Source: Synechococcus sp. UW105 (GTDB lineage Bacteria; Cyanobacteriota; Cyanobacteriia; PCC-6307; Cyanobiaceae). Taken from it: a DNA stretch of 56,750 bases. Position numbers and translations under genes: made by a program. Each line of letters begins with the position of its first letter. Position 1 is the stretch's first letter. The stretch covers positions 1 through 56,750 of the forward strand of contig NZ_UCNN01000022.1 in assembly GCF_900473935.1 (NCBI RefSeq), given 5' to 3'. The notes beneath the pieces are model-generated. The model was not told the origin of the DNA, ran no database searches, and was given only the letters and a program-made list of their open reading frames with translations. Shown here in pieces: positions 25,392 through 34,125 of the stretch.

Positions 25392-26407
25392 GCCAGCTGG
25401 TTGATCTGGGCGTCGAGCAAGGCAAGGGCGTGATCCAGGCTGGGTGCTCGCATCAGGGCATGGCGCAGTTGGGGTGCCCCCGGGAAGCCGTTGCAGGTCC
25501 AGCTCATGTGTTTGCGGGCGATCAGCAAGCCGTGGTGGCCTCGATCAGCGACCAGGGCCACGAGTTGTTCACGGGCAAGGTGGAGCCGTGCCTCGGCGCT
25601 GGGTGTGGCGGGTACCGATCGTCCAGACAGGACGGCATCGATCTGCCCGACCAACCAGGGCGCTCCCATCGTTCCCCGCCCCACCATCACCCCATCGGCA
25701 CCCGTGACCTTTAGGCAAAGCAGGGCATCGTCCGGGCTGTTCACATCACCGTTGGCAATCACAGGAATCGTGAGTGCCTTTTTGACGGCTGCAATCGCCT
25801 CCCAGTCGGCCTTGCCGCTGAAGCGTTGCTCACGGGTGCGGCCGTGAAGGGTGAGCAGTCGGGCTCCGGCTGCTTCCAATTGCTGGCTCCACAGCACAGC
25901 AGCTGAGGCCGTGCCATCGCTGCCACACCAGCCCAGGCGGGTTTTCACAGTGACGGGGATGCTCACGGCCCTTGCCACTGAATCAACGATCCTCGCCGCT
26001 AGGTCTGGCTCACGAATCAGGCCACTGCCTCCGCCCTTGCGGGCGATTTTGCGCACGGGGCAGCCCATGTTGATATCAATCAGAAAGGCCCCGGCGGCCT
26101 CAGCGCGACGGGCGGCTTCCGCCATGGCTTGGGGGCGATGGTCGAACAGTTGCACTCCGATCGGCCCGGCTTCCTGGGCTAATTCTTCGACTTTGTGCCG
26201 TCCGTGGCCTAGTTCCAGGCTGGTGGCATTCACCATTTCGGTGAACAGGAGGGCATCTGGAGCCCAGCGACGCACGAGTTGGCGGAAGATGCGATCGCTC
26301 ACCCCAGCCAGGGGTGATTGCAAGACCCGGCAGCGCAGTTGTCGCACGCTGGCACCCCCTTTTAAGGCAAGAGGGGTGGCGAAGCGCTCAACCGTTTGTG
26401 CCGACAT
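25388..26407 (-). CDS. dus: tRNA-dihydrouridine synthase
   Basis: 339 aa from the ATG at 26407 (80 further upstream codons belong to no recognisable domain). FMN enzyme that reduces uridines in the tRNA D-loop. Motifs: SPLAGVSDRIFR (FMN loop), FTEMVNA, the DINMGCPVRKI active site with the catalytic Cys, VKTRLGW, LHGRTREQ, IANGDV and GVMVGRGTMGAPW for phosphate binding. It is closest to the DusB type. The gene is transcribed leftward; the glycosyltransferase lies in the same direction after it with an ATGA overlap. Confidence 0.92.
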   Translation of the reverse strand: MSAQTVERFATPLALKGGASVRQLRCRVLQSPLAGVSDRIFRQLVRRWAPDALLFTEMVNATSLELGHGRHKVEELAQEAGPIGVQLFDHRPQAMAEAARRAEAAGAFLIDINMGCPVRKIARKGGGSGLIREPDLAARIVDSVARAVSIPVTVKTRLGWCGSDGTASAAVLWSQQLEAAGARLLTLHGRTREQRFSGKADWEAIAAVKKALTIPVIANGDVNSPDDALLCLKVTGADGVMVGRGTMGAPWLVGQIDAVLSGRSVPATPSAEARLHLAREQLVALVADRGHHGLLIARKHMSWTCNGFPGAPQLRHALMRAPSLDHALALLDAQINQLA

Positions 26408-26444
26408 GGCTTCCAGCAGAGGTGGACATTCTCCTTGGCGGTGT

Positions 26445-27026
26445 TCAGGCCGCTGGACGGTTCGTGCCGATCCTGCCCTGTTCTCGACTGACTTGGGATT
26501 CGATGGCGTTCCGCAACCAGGCAGACACGGACCAGCCATCGGTGTCTGCAAGCCGTTCCACCTCCTGAAGCAGATCCACAGGGAGGGGCATCTTGACCGT
26601 TTGGATGCTGTGGGGACTCGCAGGTTTGCCTTTGCCGGCGGGGGCATCGACCAGCGGCAACTGCACTTTCAACACTTCCAGACGGGTGCTCCCGACTGTC
26701 CCGAGACGGGGGACTTGTCGGAGCGACAGGCGCACCCTCTGTCCGACCCGCAGCTGATCTCGGCTGCGGCGGGGCAGGGGCTCATCCCGACGGTCGCAGA
26801 TCAGCGGTTGGCTTCGTCGGGAGGTTCGGAGGAAGCTGAAGGTCACCAGGCCGTGTTCGTCCCAGGGCAGAGGGGCTTGCTTGGCCGCGTCCTTGCCCAG
26901 AAGCTTGCGCTGGTCTTTGCGCACCTTGGACTGGATGGCGGCAGGTAGAGCAAAGACGAGTCGCTGCAGGGTTGAATCCGGGCTGATGCGGCTGCCTGGC
27001 GCCAGGGTTGTATCGATGACATACAT
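26445..27026 (-). CDS. Hypothetical protein with C-terminal ribbon-helix-helix-like segment
   Basis: 193 aa. The first ~130 residues are basic and unrecognised. Residues about 144-178 (VKMPLPVDLLQEVERLADTD then GWSVSAWLRNAIE) have the strand-helix-helix pattern of Arc/MetJ/CopG transcription factors. It could therefore be a DNA-binding regulator or antitoxin-like protein; no toxin partner is adjacent. It ends 37 bases before dus and may share its transcript. Confidence 0.65.
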   Translation of the reverse strand: MYVIDTTLAPGSRISPDSTLQRLVFALPAAIQSKVRKDQRKLLGKDAAKQAPLPWDEHGLVTFSFLRTSRRSQPLICDRRDEPLPRRSRDQLRVGQRVRLSLRQVPRLGTVGSTRLEVLKVQLPLVDAPAGKGKPASPHSIQTVKMPLPVDLLQEVERLADTDGWSVSAWLRNAIESQVSREQGRIGTNRPAA

Positions 27027-27061
27027 CTCTGGACGTTATCGGAGGCGCTGGCGGCCTGTCT

Positions 27062-27574
27062 GTGTCGTGGAGGCGTGAAACGATAGTGGGTCACGCATGG
27101 GTCATCGTGGAGACCTGCTGGCCTCTCAGTCGCTCCCTGCTGCTGCAGATTCTCGAGGATCGCACCACGGATCGTTTCGTGGCCGAACGGGTCTGGGAGC
27201 GACTTGGTTATGTCTGCTTGCCTGAGGACGATGGCTCGGCCTGTTGGCAGGCTGGACCGACGACGCCAGAGACATGGCGTCAGGCCTTTCCGAAGGCTCC
27301 AGAAGTGATCGCCACCCGACCGGCCTCTGTGGCCCTGACTCGGTCGGTCCCCAAGCCGCTCAAGCAGTTGCTCAAGCAGCAGCTTGGCTTTGAGGGTTAC
27401 AAAATCGGCGAGCTTTATCCACGTCGCACCCGCAGGGCCACGGTGGTGAACTGGCTATTGGCTTGGCTGGCGGAGCGGCAGGAACCCCTCGCTGAGGAGG
27501 GGCTTCTACCGGAACGTTTGGAGCCTCCAGTGGATCCCGTTTGTGGCCACCCTGGAGATTTGCCAGTGCGTTGA
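27062..27574 (+). CDS. DUF1823 family protein
   Basis: About 170 aa with a GTG start; other in-frame GTGs at 27086 and 27107 are possible and would trim 8-15 residues. The block LLLQILEDRTTDRFVAERVWERLGY is the signature of DUF1823, a family restricted to cyanobacteria and plastid-bearing organisms, of unknown function. The rest is soluble, with a basic KQQLGFEGYKIGELYPRRTRR region (about 109-129). Divergent from the RHH-like gene and convergent with the L,D-transpeptidase. Confidence 0.72.
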   Translation: MSWRRETIVGHAWVIVETCWPLSRSLLLQILEDRTTDRFVAERVWERLGYVCLPEDDGSACWQAGPTTPETWRQAFPKAPEVIATRPASVALTRSVPKPLKQLLKQQLGFEGYKIGELYPRRTRRATVVNWLLAWLAERQEPLAEEGLLPERLEPPVDPVCGHPGDLPVR

Positions 27575-27605
27575 GCCTGAGAACCACGCCGGAACGGCGT
27601 CAGTT

Positions 27606-27989
27606 TCAGACCTGAATCAGCACTTCGGTGCCCTTGCGTGTGTTCTCGAACAGCCACCGTGCCTGATGGGTGGGCATGCGAACACATCCATTGCTTCTGG
27701 GAACTCCGAAGGCCTGACCAGCGTCTTCCTGCCAGGGGGCGCCGTGCAGGCAAATCATTTCGTTGGCCGTGATGCACATGGCGTAGGGCACACCAGGGGC
27801 GACGTAGTTGCGGCCGCGCATGGTCACCGAACGGTATTTCGTACGCACTGATCCGATGCCAGTGGGCGTTGGGGTGCTGGCTTTGCCGGTGCTGACGGGG
27901 ATGACCCGCACGATCTGATCCTGGTGGTCATACACCGTCAGTTTTTGCTCGGAGAGATCCACCACCATGGAGGCGATCAGTTCGATCAT
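27606..27989 (-). CDS. L,D-transpeptidase (YkuD domain), minimal
   Basis: 127 aa, almost exactly one YkuD domain. It makes 3-3 peptidoglycan crosslinks or attaches proteins in the periplasm. The catalytic motif HG...SNGCVRM is complete: His in CLHGAPW and Cys in SNGCVRM, with the Arg. The N-terminus ([20 protein letters not shown]) shows no signal peptide and no LysM domain, unlike most relatives, so export is unexplained; an alternative start is Met8. The LysM protein at 5.2 kb could be a separate cell-wall partner. Confidence 0.85.
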   Translation of the reverse strand: MIELIASMVVDLSEQKLTVYDHQDQIVRVIPVSTGKASTPTPTGIGSVRTKYRSVTMRGRNYVAPGVPYAMCITANEMICLHGAPWQEDAGQAFGVPRSNGCVRMPTHQARWLFENTRKGTEVLIQV

Positions 27990-28122
27990 GGAAAGATCCG
28001 CTTACGGGGCGGAGGCAACTGTCCGATCCATAGCTGTCTCACTCGCGTCTCGTGCGTCGCAAACGGAAAGGTTTTGCCTTTCGCGCCTCTGTAGGGTCAA
28101 AGGACCTATTTCGTGGCATGTC

Positions 28123-29490
28123 GTGGCGCGTCCGGTCGTTGCCATCATCGGACGCCCAAACGTTGGCAAGTCAACGCTGGTGAATCGTCTCTGCCGCAGC
28201 AGGGAAGCCATCGTTCATGACGAGCCTGGGGTGACGCGGGACCGGACCTACCAAGATGGGTATTGGGGTGATCGTGAATTCAAAGTTGTCGACACCGGCG
28301 GTTTGGTGTTCGACGACGACAGTGAGTTTTTGCCTGAGATCCGTGAGCAGGCGAACTTGGCCATGGCGGAGGCTTCCGTCGCTCTGGTGATCGTGGATGG
28401 GCAGCAAGGGGTGACGGCAGCGGATGAAGCGATTGCCGAATGGCTGCGCACTCAGAAGTGCCCCACCCTGCTGGCGGTGAACAAGTGTGAGTCGCCAGAT
28501 CAGGGACTGGCGATGGCAGCGGATTTTTGGGGGCTGGGCTTGGGTGAACCCCACCCGATTTCCGCGATCCATGGTGCAGGAACTGGTGATTTGCTTGATC
28601 TGGTGCTCACCTTTCTTCCCCCAAAGGATGAGGAAGGCACTGATGATGAGCCGATTCAGATGGCCATTGTTGGGCGTCCCAACGTGGGCAAGTCGAGCTT
28701 GCTCAATGCCATTTGCGGTGAGCAGAGGGCGATCGTCAGTCCAATCCGTGGCACGACTCGCGACACGATCGACACCAGCATTGAGCGCCAAGGATTCCCT
28801 TGGAAGTTGGTGGACACCGCCGGCATCCGTCGGCGGCGCAGTGTGAGTTACGGCCCTGAGTTTTTTGGGATCAACCGCAGTTTCAAAGCCATCGAGCGCA
28901 GTGACGTCTGCGTTCTGGTGATTGATGCTCTTGATGGTGTCACCGAGCAGGATCAGCGCCTGGCGGGTCGGATCGAAGATGAGGGCCGTGCCTGTGTGGT
29001 GGTCGTCAATAAATGGGACGCTGTGGAGAAGGACAGCCACACCATGCCCGCGATGGAGAAGGAGCTCCGCTCCAAGCTTTATTTCCTCGATTGGGCTCCC
29101 ATGCTGTTTACATCGGCCCTCACTGGTCAGAGGGTCGACAGCATCTTTGCCTTGGCGGCCCTGGCGGTGGAGCAGCACCGTCGGCGGGTCAGTACGTCCG
29201 TGGTCAATGAAGTTCTCAAGGAAGCGCTCAGCTGGCGCAGTCCACCCACCACCCGCGGCGGCCGTCAGGGTCGGTTGTATTACGGCACCCAGGTGGCCAG
29301 CCGACCACCGAGCTTCACCTTGTTCGTGAATGATCCCAAGCTTTTTGGTGATACGTATCGGCGCTATGTGGAGCGTCAGATCCGTGAAGGCCTTGGTTTT
29401 GAGGGAACGCCATTGAAGCTGTTTTGGCGTGGGAAGCAGCAACGGGATGCCGAGCGCGATTTGGCACGGCAGCAGAGCCGTTCCAGCTGA
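28123..29490 (+). CDS. der: GTPase Der (EngA), 50S ribosome assembly
   Basis: 455 aa from the GTG at 28123, which gives the family start [22 protein letters not shown]; the upstream 52 codons are not conserved-looking. It has two tandem GTPase domains, each with its own P-loop GRPNVGKS (G1 at about 10-17 and 184-191), DTGG/DTAG (G3) and NKCE/NKWD (G4), followed by a C-terminal KH-like domain (about 360-440). It helps 50S subunit assembly. ecfT starts three bases after its stop. Confidence 0.95.
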   Translation: MARPVVAIIGRPNVGKSTLVNRLCRSREAIVHDEPGVTRDRTYQDGYWGDREFKVVDTGGLVFDDDSEFLPEIREQANLAMAEASVALVIVDGQQGVTAADEAIAEWLRTQKCPTLLAVNKCESPDQGLAMAADFWGLGLGEPHPISAIHGAGTGDLLDLVLTFLPPKDEEGTDDEPIQMAIVGRPNVGKSSLLNAICGEQRAIVSPIRGTTRDTIDTSIERQGFPWKLVDTAGIRRRRSVSYGPEFFGINRSFKAIERSDVCVLVIDALDGVTEQDQRLAGRIEDEGRACVVVVNKWDAVEKDSHTMPAMEKELRSKLYFLDWAPMLFTSALTGQRVDSIFALAALAVEQHRRRVSTSVVNEVLKEALSWRSPPTTRGGRQGRLYYGTQVASRPPSFTLFVNDPKLFGDTYRRYVERQIREGLGFEGTPLKLFWRGKQQRDAERDLARQQSRSS

Positions 29491-29493
29491 CCG

Positions 29494-30408
29494 ATGGATT
29501 GGTTGCGTCAGATTCCCATCGGTCAGTACGTCGATGCCAACTCGGGCTGGCTGCGCCGTTTGGATCCACGCCTGAAGCTGGGCTGGGTGTTGATGTTCCT
29601 GCTCACGCCGGTTCTGGCCGGGCCGCTTTGGCGTGTGTCGTTGCTGCTGTTGCTGTTGCTGATCACCTTCTGCAGTGGTCTGTCGGTGCGGGTCTGGTGG
29701 CGCTCGCTTGCCTTGGTGACCGTGTTGGCCCTGTTGGCTGGGGTGCTGGCCACCTTGCTTCCCACCGGTGATGCCCCTGCCCTGCTGCCTTACCGTCCCC
29801 AGCAAGAGCTGGCTGTCACGCTGCCCTCCACGCCCGCCTGGGAACTGCTGCGTCTCGGGCCACTGAAATTTGGAGGTTTCAGTTTCGGCCCCCTGGTCGT
29901 GAATCGACGTTCTGCCGAGCTCGGCCTCAACAGTTCCACCCTGATCCTCACCGTGGTGCACAGTGTCAACTTGATGCTGCTCACCACGCCCAGTGAGGAT
30001 TTGGTGTGGGCTCTGAGTTGGCTGCTGTCGCCGTTGGCCGCGTTGGGCTTGCCGGTGGATCGGCTCAGTTTTCAGCTGTTGCTTGCCCTGCGCTTTCTTC
30101 CGCTTGTGCAGGAGGAGTTGCAGAATCTGCTGCGCGCGTTGGCCAGTCGGGCGGTGAATCTCAAGCGCCTCGGATGGAAAGCCTCGTTTGGGCTGGTGTT
30201 GGCGGTGGGAGAACGTCTGCTCGCCAACATCCTGCTGCGTGCTGAACAGGGTGCTGAGGCCCTGATCGCTCGCGGTGGGCAATGGTTGCCATCCGAGCAC
30301 TTCCGCCCTGAAAGCCTCTCTGCAGCAGGAGTTAGGCCATTGAACTGGCTGGGGGGCATCCTGCTGATCGTGGTGGTTGGCTTGCGTGGGAGGTACGGTT
30401 CCCTCTGA
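29494..30408 (+). CDS. ecfT: Energy-coupling factor transporter transmembrane protein (EcfT/CbiQ)
   Basis: 304 aa, with about five or six hydrophobic helices (about 28-45, 47-60, 64-85, 150-175, 285-300). EcfT is the membrane scaffold linking substrate-binding S components to ATPases in vitamin or metal ECF transporters. The C-terminal region has the family coupling motif ALIARGG (Ala-Arg-Gly) that contacts the ATPase, plus LALRFLPL. The ATPase and S-component genes are not in the window, so the substrate is unknown. The gene is three bases after der and directly upstream of pipX. Confidence 0.88.
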   Translation: MDWLRQIPIGQYVDANSGWLRRLDPRLKLGWVLMFLLTPVLAGPLWRVSLLLLLLLITFCSGLSVRVWWRSLALVTVLALLAGVLATLLPTGDAPALLPYRPQQELAVTLPSTPAWELLRLGPLKFGGFSFGPLVVNRRSAELGLNSSTLILTVVHSVNLMLLTTPSEDLVWALSWLLSPLAALGLPVDRLSFQLLLALRFLPLVQEELQNLLRALASRAVNLKRLGWKASFGLVLAVGERLLANILLRAEQGAEALIARGGQWLPSEHFRPESLSAAGVRPLNWLGGILLIVVVGLRGRYGSL

Positions 30409-30429
30409 AAATGTTTGCGTTTGCGATCT

Positions 30430-30696
30430 GTGGGAGCCGAGCGTTATCTCAATCACCCCACTTTCGGCATGCTCTATCGCGTGGCTCCAGCCGGTGAGGG
30501 AAGAGATGTCTATGCAACCCTTTATGCCCAGCGCATGTTCTTTCTGGTCACTCTCCAGCCTCGTGGGGCCCAGTTTGAGGTGATTCCATTTCAGGATGCG
30601 CGCCATCACGCTGAAATCAATCTCGCTCGCAGCCGTCGCGATGGTCAGGACGAGCATCAGCGTTGGAAAGAGCTGTTTGACCAGACCTTTATCTGA
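30430..30696 (+). CDS. pipX: PII-interacting protein PipX
   Basis: 88 aa from the GTG at 30430, giving GAERYLNHPTFGMLYRVA; TTG codons at 30415 and 30421 are alternatives. PipX is the cyanobacterial co-activator that binds either NtcA or PII, linking 2-oxoglutarate and energy status to nitrogen gene expression. The YLNHPTFG start and TLYAQRMFFLVT block are diagnostic. pipY follows within ten bases, the conserved cyanobacterial arrangement. ecfT ends 21 bases before it. Confidence 0.95.
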   Translation: MGAERYLNHPTFGMLYRVAPAGEGRDVYATLYAQRMFFLVTLQPRGAQFEVIPFQDARHHAEINLARSRRDGQDEHQRWKELFDQTFI

Positions 30697-30705
30697 TCGG
30701 TCGAG

Positions 30706-31398
30706 GTGGGCCACACGGTGAGTGCAGTGCAGGAAAGGACTGAGCGTTGGCAGGCTCTTCAAGTCGCCCTGCCGAAGGGGGTCAATCTGCTCGCGGTGAG
30801 CAAGGGGCATCCGGCGGCTCCGGTGCGCCAGATCGCAGAACTAGGCCAGATTGATTTCGGGGAAAGTCGCGTCCAGGAGGCATTGCCAAAACAGCGTGAA
30901 TTGGAGGATCTCCAACAATTGCGCTGGCATTTCATCGGTCGCCTCCAGGCCAACAAGGTGAGGCCAGTGGTCCGTGCCTTTGCGGTCATTCATTCCATCG
31001 ATTCCCTTGCGTTGGCGCGGCGCGTGGCTCGCATTGCCTCTGAGGAGGGGCTGGAGCCGAAGGTGTTCTTGCAGGTGAAGCTTCGGCCTGATCCCGCCAA
31101 GGCGGGTTGGGATCCTGCCGAGCTGCAGGAGGCTTTGCCCGAGCTGAAGACGTTGCCAAATCTGCACCTCAGCGGGCTCATGACCATGGCGCCGTTGGAT
31201 CTGGCCGTTGCTGAGCGGCCTGCTCTCTTCCGAGACTGTCGTTCGCTGGCGGATCGTCTGGGCTTGCAGGAGTGCTCGATGGGGATGAGTGGTGACTGGC
31301 CGGCGGCGGCTGAGGCAGGAGCAACCTGGGTGCGCGTGGGTTCCGGGCTGTTCGGTGCCCGTCAATCCCCTCCTAACGCGATGCTTCCCCCAACATGA
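30706..31398 (+). CDS. pipY: PLP homeostasis protein PipY (YggS family)
   Basis: 230 aa with GTG start; a second GTG at 30718 has better distance from a GAGG site. This alanine-racemase-fold protein binds pyridoxal phosphate through the Lys in LLAVSKG (K33) and helps control amino-acid and PLP balance. HFIGRLQANKV and the MGMSGDWPAAAEAGATWVRVG block are typical. It forms the conserved pipX-pipY pair. Confidence 0.93.
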   Translation: MGHTVSAVQERTERWQALQVALPKGVNLLAVSKGHPAAPVRQIAELGQIDFGESRVQEALPKQRELEDLQQLRWHFIGRLQANKVRPVVRAFAVIHSIDSLALARRVARIASEEGLEPKVFLQVKLRPDPAKAGWDPAELQEALPELKTLPNLHLSGLMTMAPLDLAVAERPALFRDCRSLADRLGLQECSMGMSGDWPAAAEAGATWVRVGSGLFGARQSPPNAMLPPT

Positions 31399-31490
31399 GT
31401 TCGATGAATTGAAATAATTGAAATCGGCTGCAGAGCTTGCTCAGGCCTGGTCGGAGCGCTATCCAGGGTCAAGGTTTTTGCAGTCTCCCG

Positions 31491-32072
31491 GTGTCGTTGA
31501 TTTCCCGCCTTCGTGCTGTTGTTGCTGGCGATGATTATCTCGACGGTGACTATGACGATCTCGATTACGACACTGGCGAAGAGCTTGAAGCGGATCATGG
31601 TGCCAGCCATGCCGTCGGTGGGGCGTTGGCTCCTCTCGATGCAGGTAACCCTTTCGCCGATGCTGAGCCCTTCTCCAGTGGTGGTTCCAACGTGATCGGC
31701 ATGCCCGGCATCAGCACCAACGCCGCTGAGGTGACGTTGATGGAGCCGCGCAGTTTTGATGAGATGCCACGGGCAATCCAGGCGCTGCGCGAGCGCAAGA
31801 CCGTCATCCTCAATCTCACGATGATGGAGCCCGACCAGGCACAGCGGGCCGTTGACTTTGTGGCCGGTGGCACCTTCGCCATCGATGGTCATCAAGAGCG
31901 TGTGGGCGAAAGCATCTTCTTGTTTGCCCCAAGCTGTGTCACCGTCACGAATGCCAGTCAGGACGAGGCTTCTTCCCCAACGGTGGTGACCAAGGACGTG
32001 GAACAAAGTTCTGCCGAAGCCAGTGTTGCTCCGGCACCGGCTTGGGGTGAAGCCAGCGCTGCGGCACTCTGA
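31491..32072 (+). CDS. sepF: Cell division protein SepF
   Basis: 193 aa from the GTG at 31491 ([15 protein letters not shown]); earlier in-frame codons give no conserved residues. SepF is the FtsZ-bundling partner of cyanobacteria and Gram-positives. The N-terminal amphipathic helix is the membrane anchor, followed by an acidic Asp/Tyr-rich linker (about 14-30), then the DUF552 core from [20 protein letters not shown] with [18 protein letters not shown] and FLFAP. The gene sits in the pipX-pipY-sepF-proC order. Confidence 0.92.
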   Translation: MSLISRLRAVVAGDDYLDGDYDDLDYDTGEELEADHGASHAVGGALAPLDAGNPFADAEPFSSGGSNVIGMPGISTNAAEVTLMEPRSFDEMPRAIQALRERKTVILNLTMMEPDQAQRAVDFVAGGTFAIDGHQERVGESIFLFAPSCVTVTNASQDEASSPTVVTKDVEQSSAEASVAPAPAWGEASAAAL

Positions 32073-32094
32073 GAACATTGATCGGCTGATCAGC

Positions 32095-32913
32095 GTGACC
32101 CTTTCCCTTGGAGTGATTGGCCTGGGCCGGATGGCCCAGGCTTTGTTGTTACCCCTCTTGGAGCAGGGGACCCCGAGCGCTGACGAGGTGATTGCTGTCG
32201 TTGGGCAGGCTGCAACAGTGACGCGACTGGCCTCAGAGCTGCCTGCTGAGCTCACCTTGCTTGCCGCCTCTGACCCGCAAGCGCTCTCGGCTTGGAGAGC
32301 ACCGATGCAATTGCTGGCGATCAAGCCCTATCAGTTGGATCAGGTGGCGGCTGCAGCGCCTCCGGTTCACGATGAATCGTCGCCGCTGCTGATCTCAGTT
32401 CTGGCGGGCATCACACTTGAGCGACTTCAGAGTTCCTTCCCTGGGAGGGTTTGTGTGAGGGCTGTGCCCAACACGCCTTCGCTGGTTCGGGCTGGGCTGA
32501 CGGGATTGGCTTGGGGGCAGGGAGTGACGCAAGCGCAAAAGCTTCAGGTGCAGGCCTTGTTCTCGCCCGTCAGTGAAGTGCTGGAGTTGCCTGAAGAGCG
32601 TTTGGATGCATTTCTTGCTCTCACGTCTTCAGGTCCGGCCTATGTGGCCATGATTGCCGAAGCGATGGCGGATGGTGCAGTGGCGGTGGGGATGCCCCGC
32701 GATCAGGCCCAGCATTTGGCCCACCGAACCCTCGCAGGCACCGCAGCGTTATTGCATGAGCAGCAGCTTCACCCAGCCCAGCTCAAGGACATGGTGGCTT
32801 CCCCAGGAGGCACCACCATGGCCGCAATCCGCAGGTTGGAGGCGGCGGGTTTGCGCTCGGCTCTGATCGAAGCTGTTGTGGCTGCCGCCGAGCACGGTCG
32901 CAGCTTGCGCTGA
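32095..32913 (+). CDS. proC: Pyrroline-5-carboxylate reductase
   Basis: 272 aa from the GTG at 32095. Last step of proline synthesis: NAD(P)H-dependent reduction of pyrroline-5-carboxylate. A Rossmann fold begins GVIGLGRMAQAL (about 6-17); the domain carries VRAVPNTPSLV (about 122-132), and the C-terminal signature reads LKDMVASPGGTTMAAIRRLE. It abuts the convergent glycosyltransferase stop with no spacing. Confidence 0.95.
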   Translation: MTLSLGVIGLGRMAQALLLPLLEQGTPSADEVIAVVGQAATVTRLASELPAELTLLAASDPQALSAWRAPMQLLAIKPYQLDQVAAAAPPVHDESSPLLISVLAGITLERLQSSFPGRVCVRAVPNTPSLVRAGLTGLAWGQGVTQAQKLQVQALFSPVSEVLELPEERLDAFLALTSSGPAYVAMIAEAMADGAVAVGMPRDQAQHLAHRTLAGTAALLHEQQLHPAQLKDMVASPGGTTMAAIRRLEAAGLRSALIEAVVAAAEHGRSLR

Positions 32914-34092
32914 TTAGGCGGCCACTGGTGTGACCAGAAGACCTCGGTACAGCTGTTCAAGAGCATCAATATTGCGGTTCAGTGTGTAACGCTCCATCAC
33001 CCGCTGACGTGCCCGTTGGCCCAATTCAGCGGTGAGTACCGGCTGATCCCGAAGCACAGGCAGCAAGGTGCGCAGCTGGGTGGTGACTCCCTGAGTGCTG
33101 AGCACAATGCCGGCCCCGTCGGCCAGAACTTCGCCATCGGCCCCAGCATCGGTCGCCACACAGGCGCACCCGCTCGCCATCGCTTCCAGCAGGGCAAGAG
33201 AGAGTCCTTCAACCAGGCTGGGTAAGACAAAGACCTCCGCGGCCTGCATCAGGGCAACCCGGGTCTCAAGATCGGACTCGTAGCCCCACCAGATCACACT
33301 GTTGTTGGCATGAGCGTTCTGCAACGTGGAGCGCAGAGGGCCATCGCCCACGATCACCAGCCTGCAACCGGGAGGATTGACCAGTTTCCACGCTTTGAGC
33401 AGGGCTTCAACGTTTTTCTCAGTGGAGACTCTGCCCATGTAGAGAAAGATCCGTTCCTTGCCCAGCCTCTCTTCAACCTGGCAGCGGATTGCATCGGTTC
33501 TGGGTGCGGCAGGCATGGAGCAGGGGGGGGCCCAGAGCTGCTGATCCACGCCGTTGGGGATCACCGCCAGTCGGTCTTCACTCACCCCGAGCCGCGCCAG
33601 CACATCTGCCTGCAGCTCGGAGAACACAATCACGCGGTCATAACGCGCCAGGGCAGGGGCATAGAGCTGATACGTGAGTTGCTGGGTGCCGGCGGTGAGG
33701 TTGCGCAGGCCTGCATCAAAGGCTGGGTGGAAGGTTGCAACCAGGGGCACACCCAGTTGCTGGCAGAGCTCCGGTAGGCGGAAATCCAGCGGTGAGAGGG
33801 TGAGGCTGGCGTGCACCAGATCGGGGCGCAGTCGTTCGAGCGATTCACGCAGTTCCCGCTGGGCGCGCGGGGATGGAATTGTGTAAACCTGCGATTTGAC
33901 CAGATACGGCAGGCTCACGTCTGGGTCGTTGGCCAGCAAAGACGTGGTGCTGCTCGCAGGGGAGCCAGGGTTATCGAAATGAATGAAGCTGGTTTGATGT
34001 CCGCGTCTTCTGAGGGCTTCGGTCGTGCTCAGCCCGTAGGTGACATTGCCGCAGAACGGTGATTTTTTTCCCAGCCAGGCGATGTGGGCCAC
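32914..34092 (-). CDS. Glycosyltransferase family 4
   Basis: 392 aa GT-B fold enzyme. A Gly-rich N-terminal SPFCGNVTYG (acceptor side) and a C-terminal donor-binding domain with IFLYMGRVSTEKNVEALL, RLVIVGDGPLR and the EX7E motif EGLSLALLE (about 300-308) identify the retaining GT4 family (SqdX/sucrose/mannosyl type). The sugar donor and acceptor are not evident. No signal peptide is seen. Transcribed leftward toward proC, next to an MFS transporter. Confidence 0.85.
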   Translation of the reverse strand: MAHIAWLGKKSPFCGNVTYGLSTTEALRRRGHQTSFIHFDNPGSPASSTTSLLANDPDVSLPYLVKSQVYTIPSPRAQRELRESLERLRPDLVHASLTLSPLDFRLPELCQQLGVPLVATFHPAFDAGLRNLTAGTQQLTYQLYAPALARYDRVIVFSELQADVLARLGVSEDRLAVIPNGVDQQLWAPPCSMPAAPRTDAIRCQVEERLGKERIFLYMGRVSTEKNVEALLKAWKLVNPPGCRLVIVGDGPLRSTLQNAHANNSVIWWGYESDLETRVALMQAAEVFVLPSLVEGLSLALLEAMASGCACVATDAGADGEVLADGAGIVLSTQGVTTQLRTLLPVLRDQPVLTAELGQRARQRVMERYTLNRNIDALEQLYRGLLVTPVAA

Positions 34093-34125
34093 CCGCTCTG
34101 CCTTTCCCGCTTCTGAACAAGCAAG

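Noticed and set aside
25851..26948. A 365-codon plus-strand frame opposite dus and the RHH-like gene
   Set aside because: It is antisense to a clear Dus enzyme, and its translation is Ser/Arg/Pro-rich with no recognisable family.
28171..30810. An 879-codon open frame on the minus strand
   Set aside because: It runs antisense through der, ecfT and pipX, which are certain genes. The translation is rich in His, Gln, Arg and Pro as expected from the complement of GC-rich codons.
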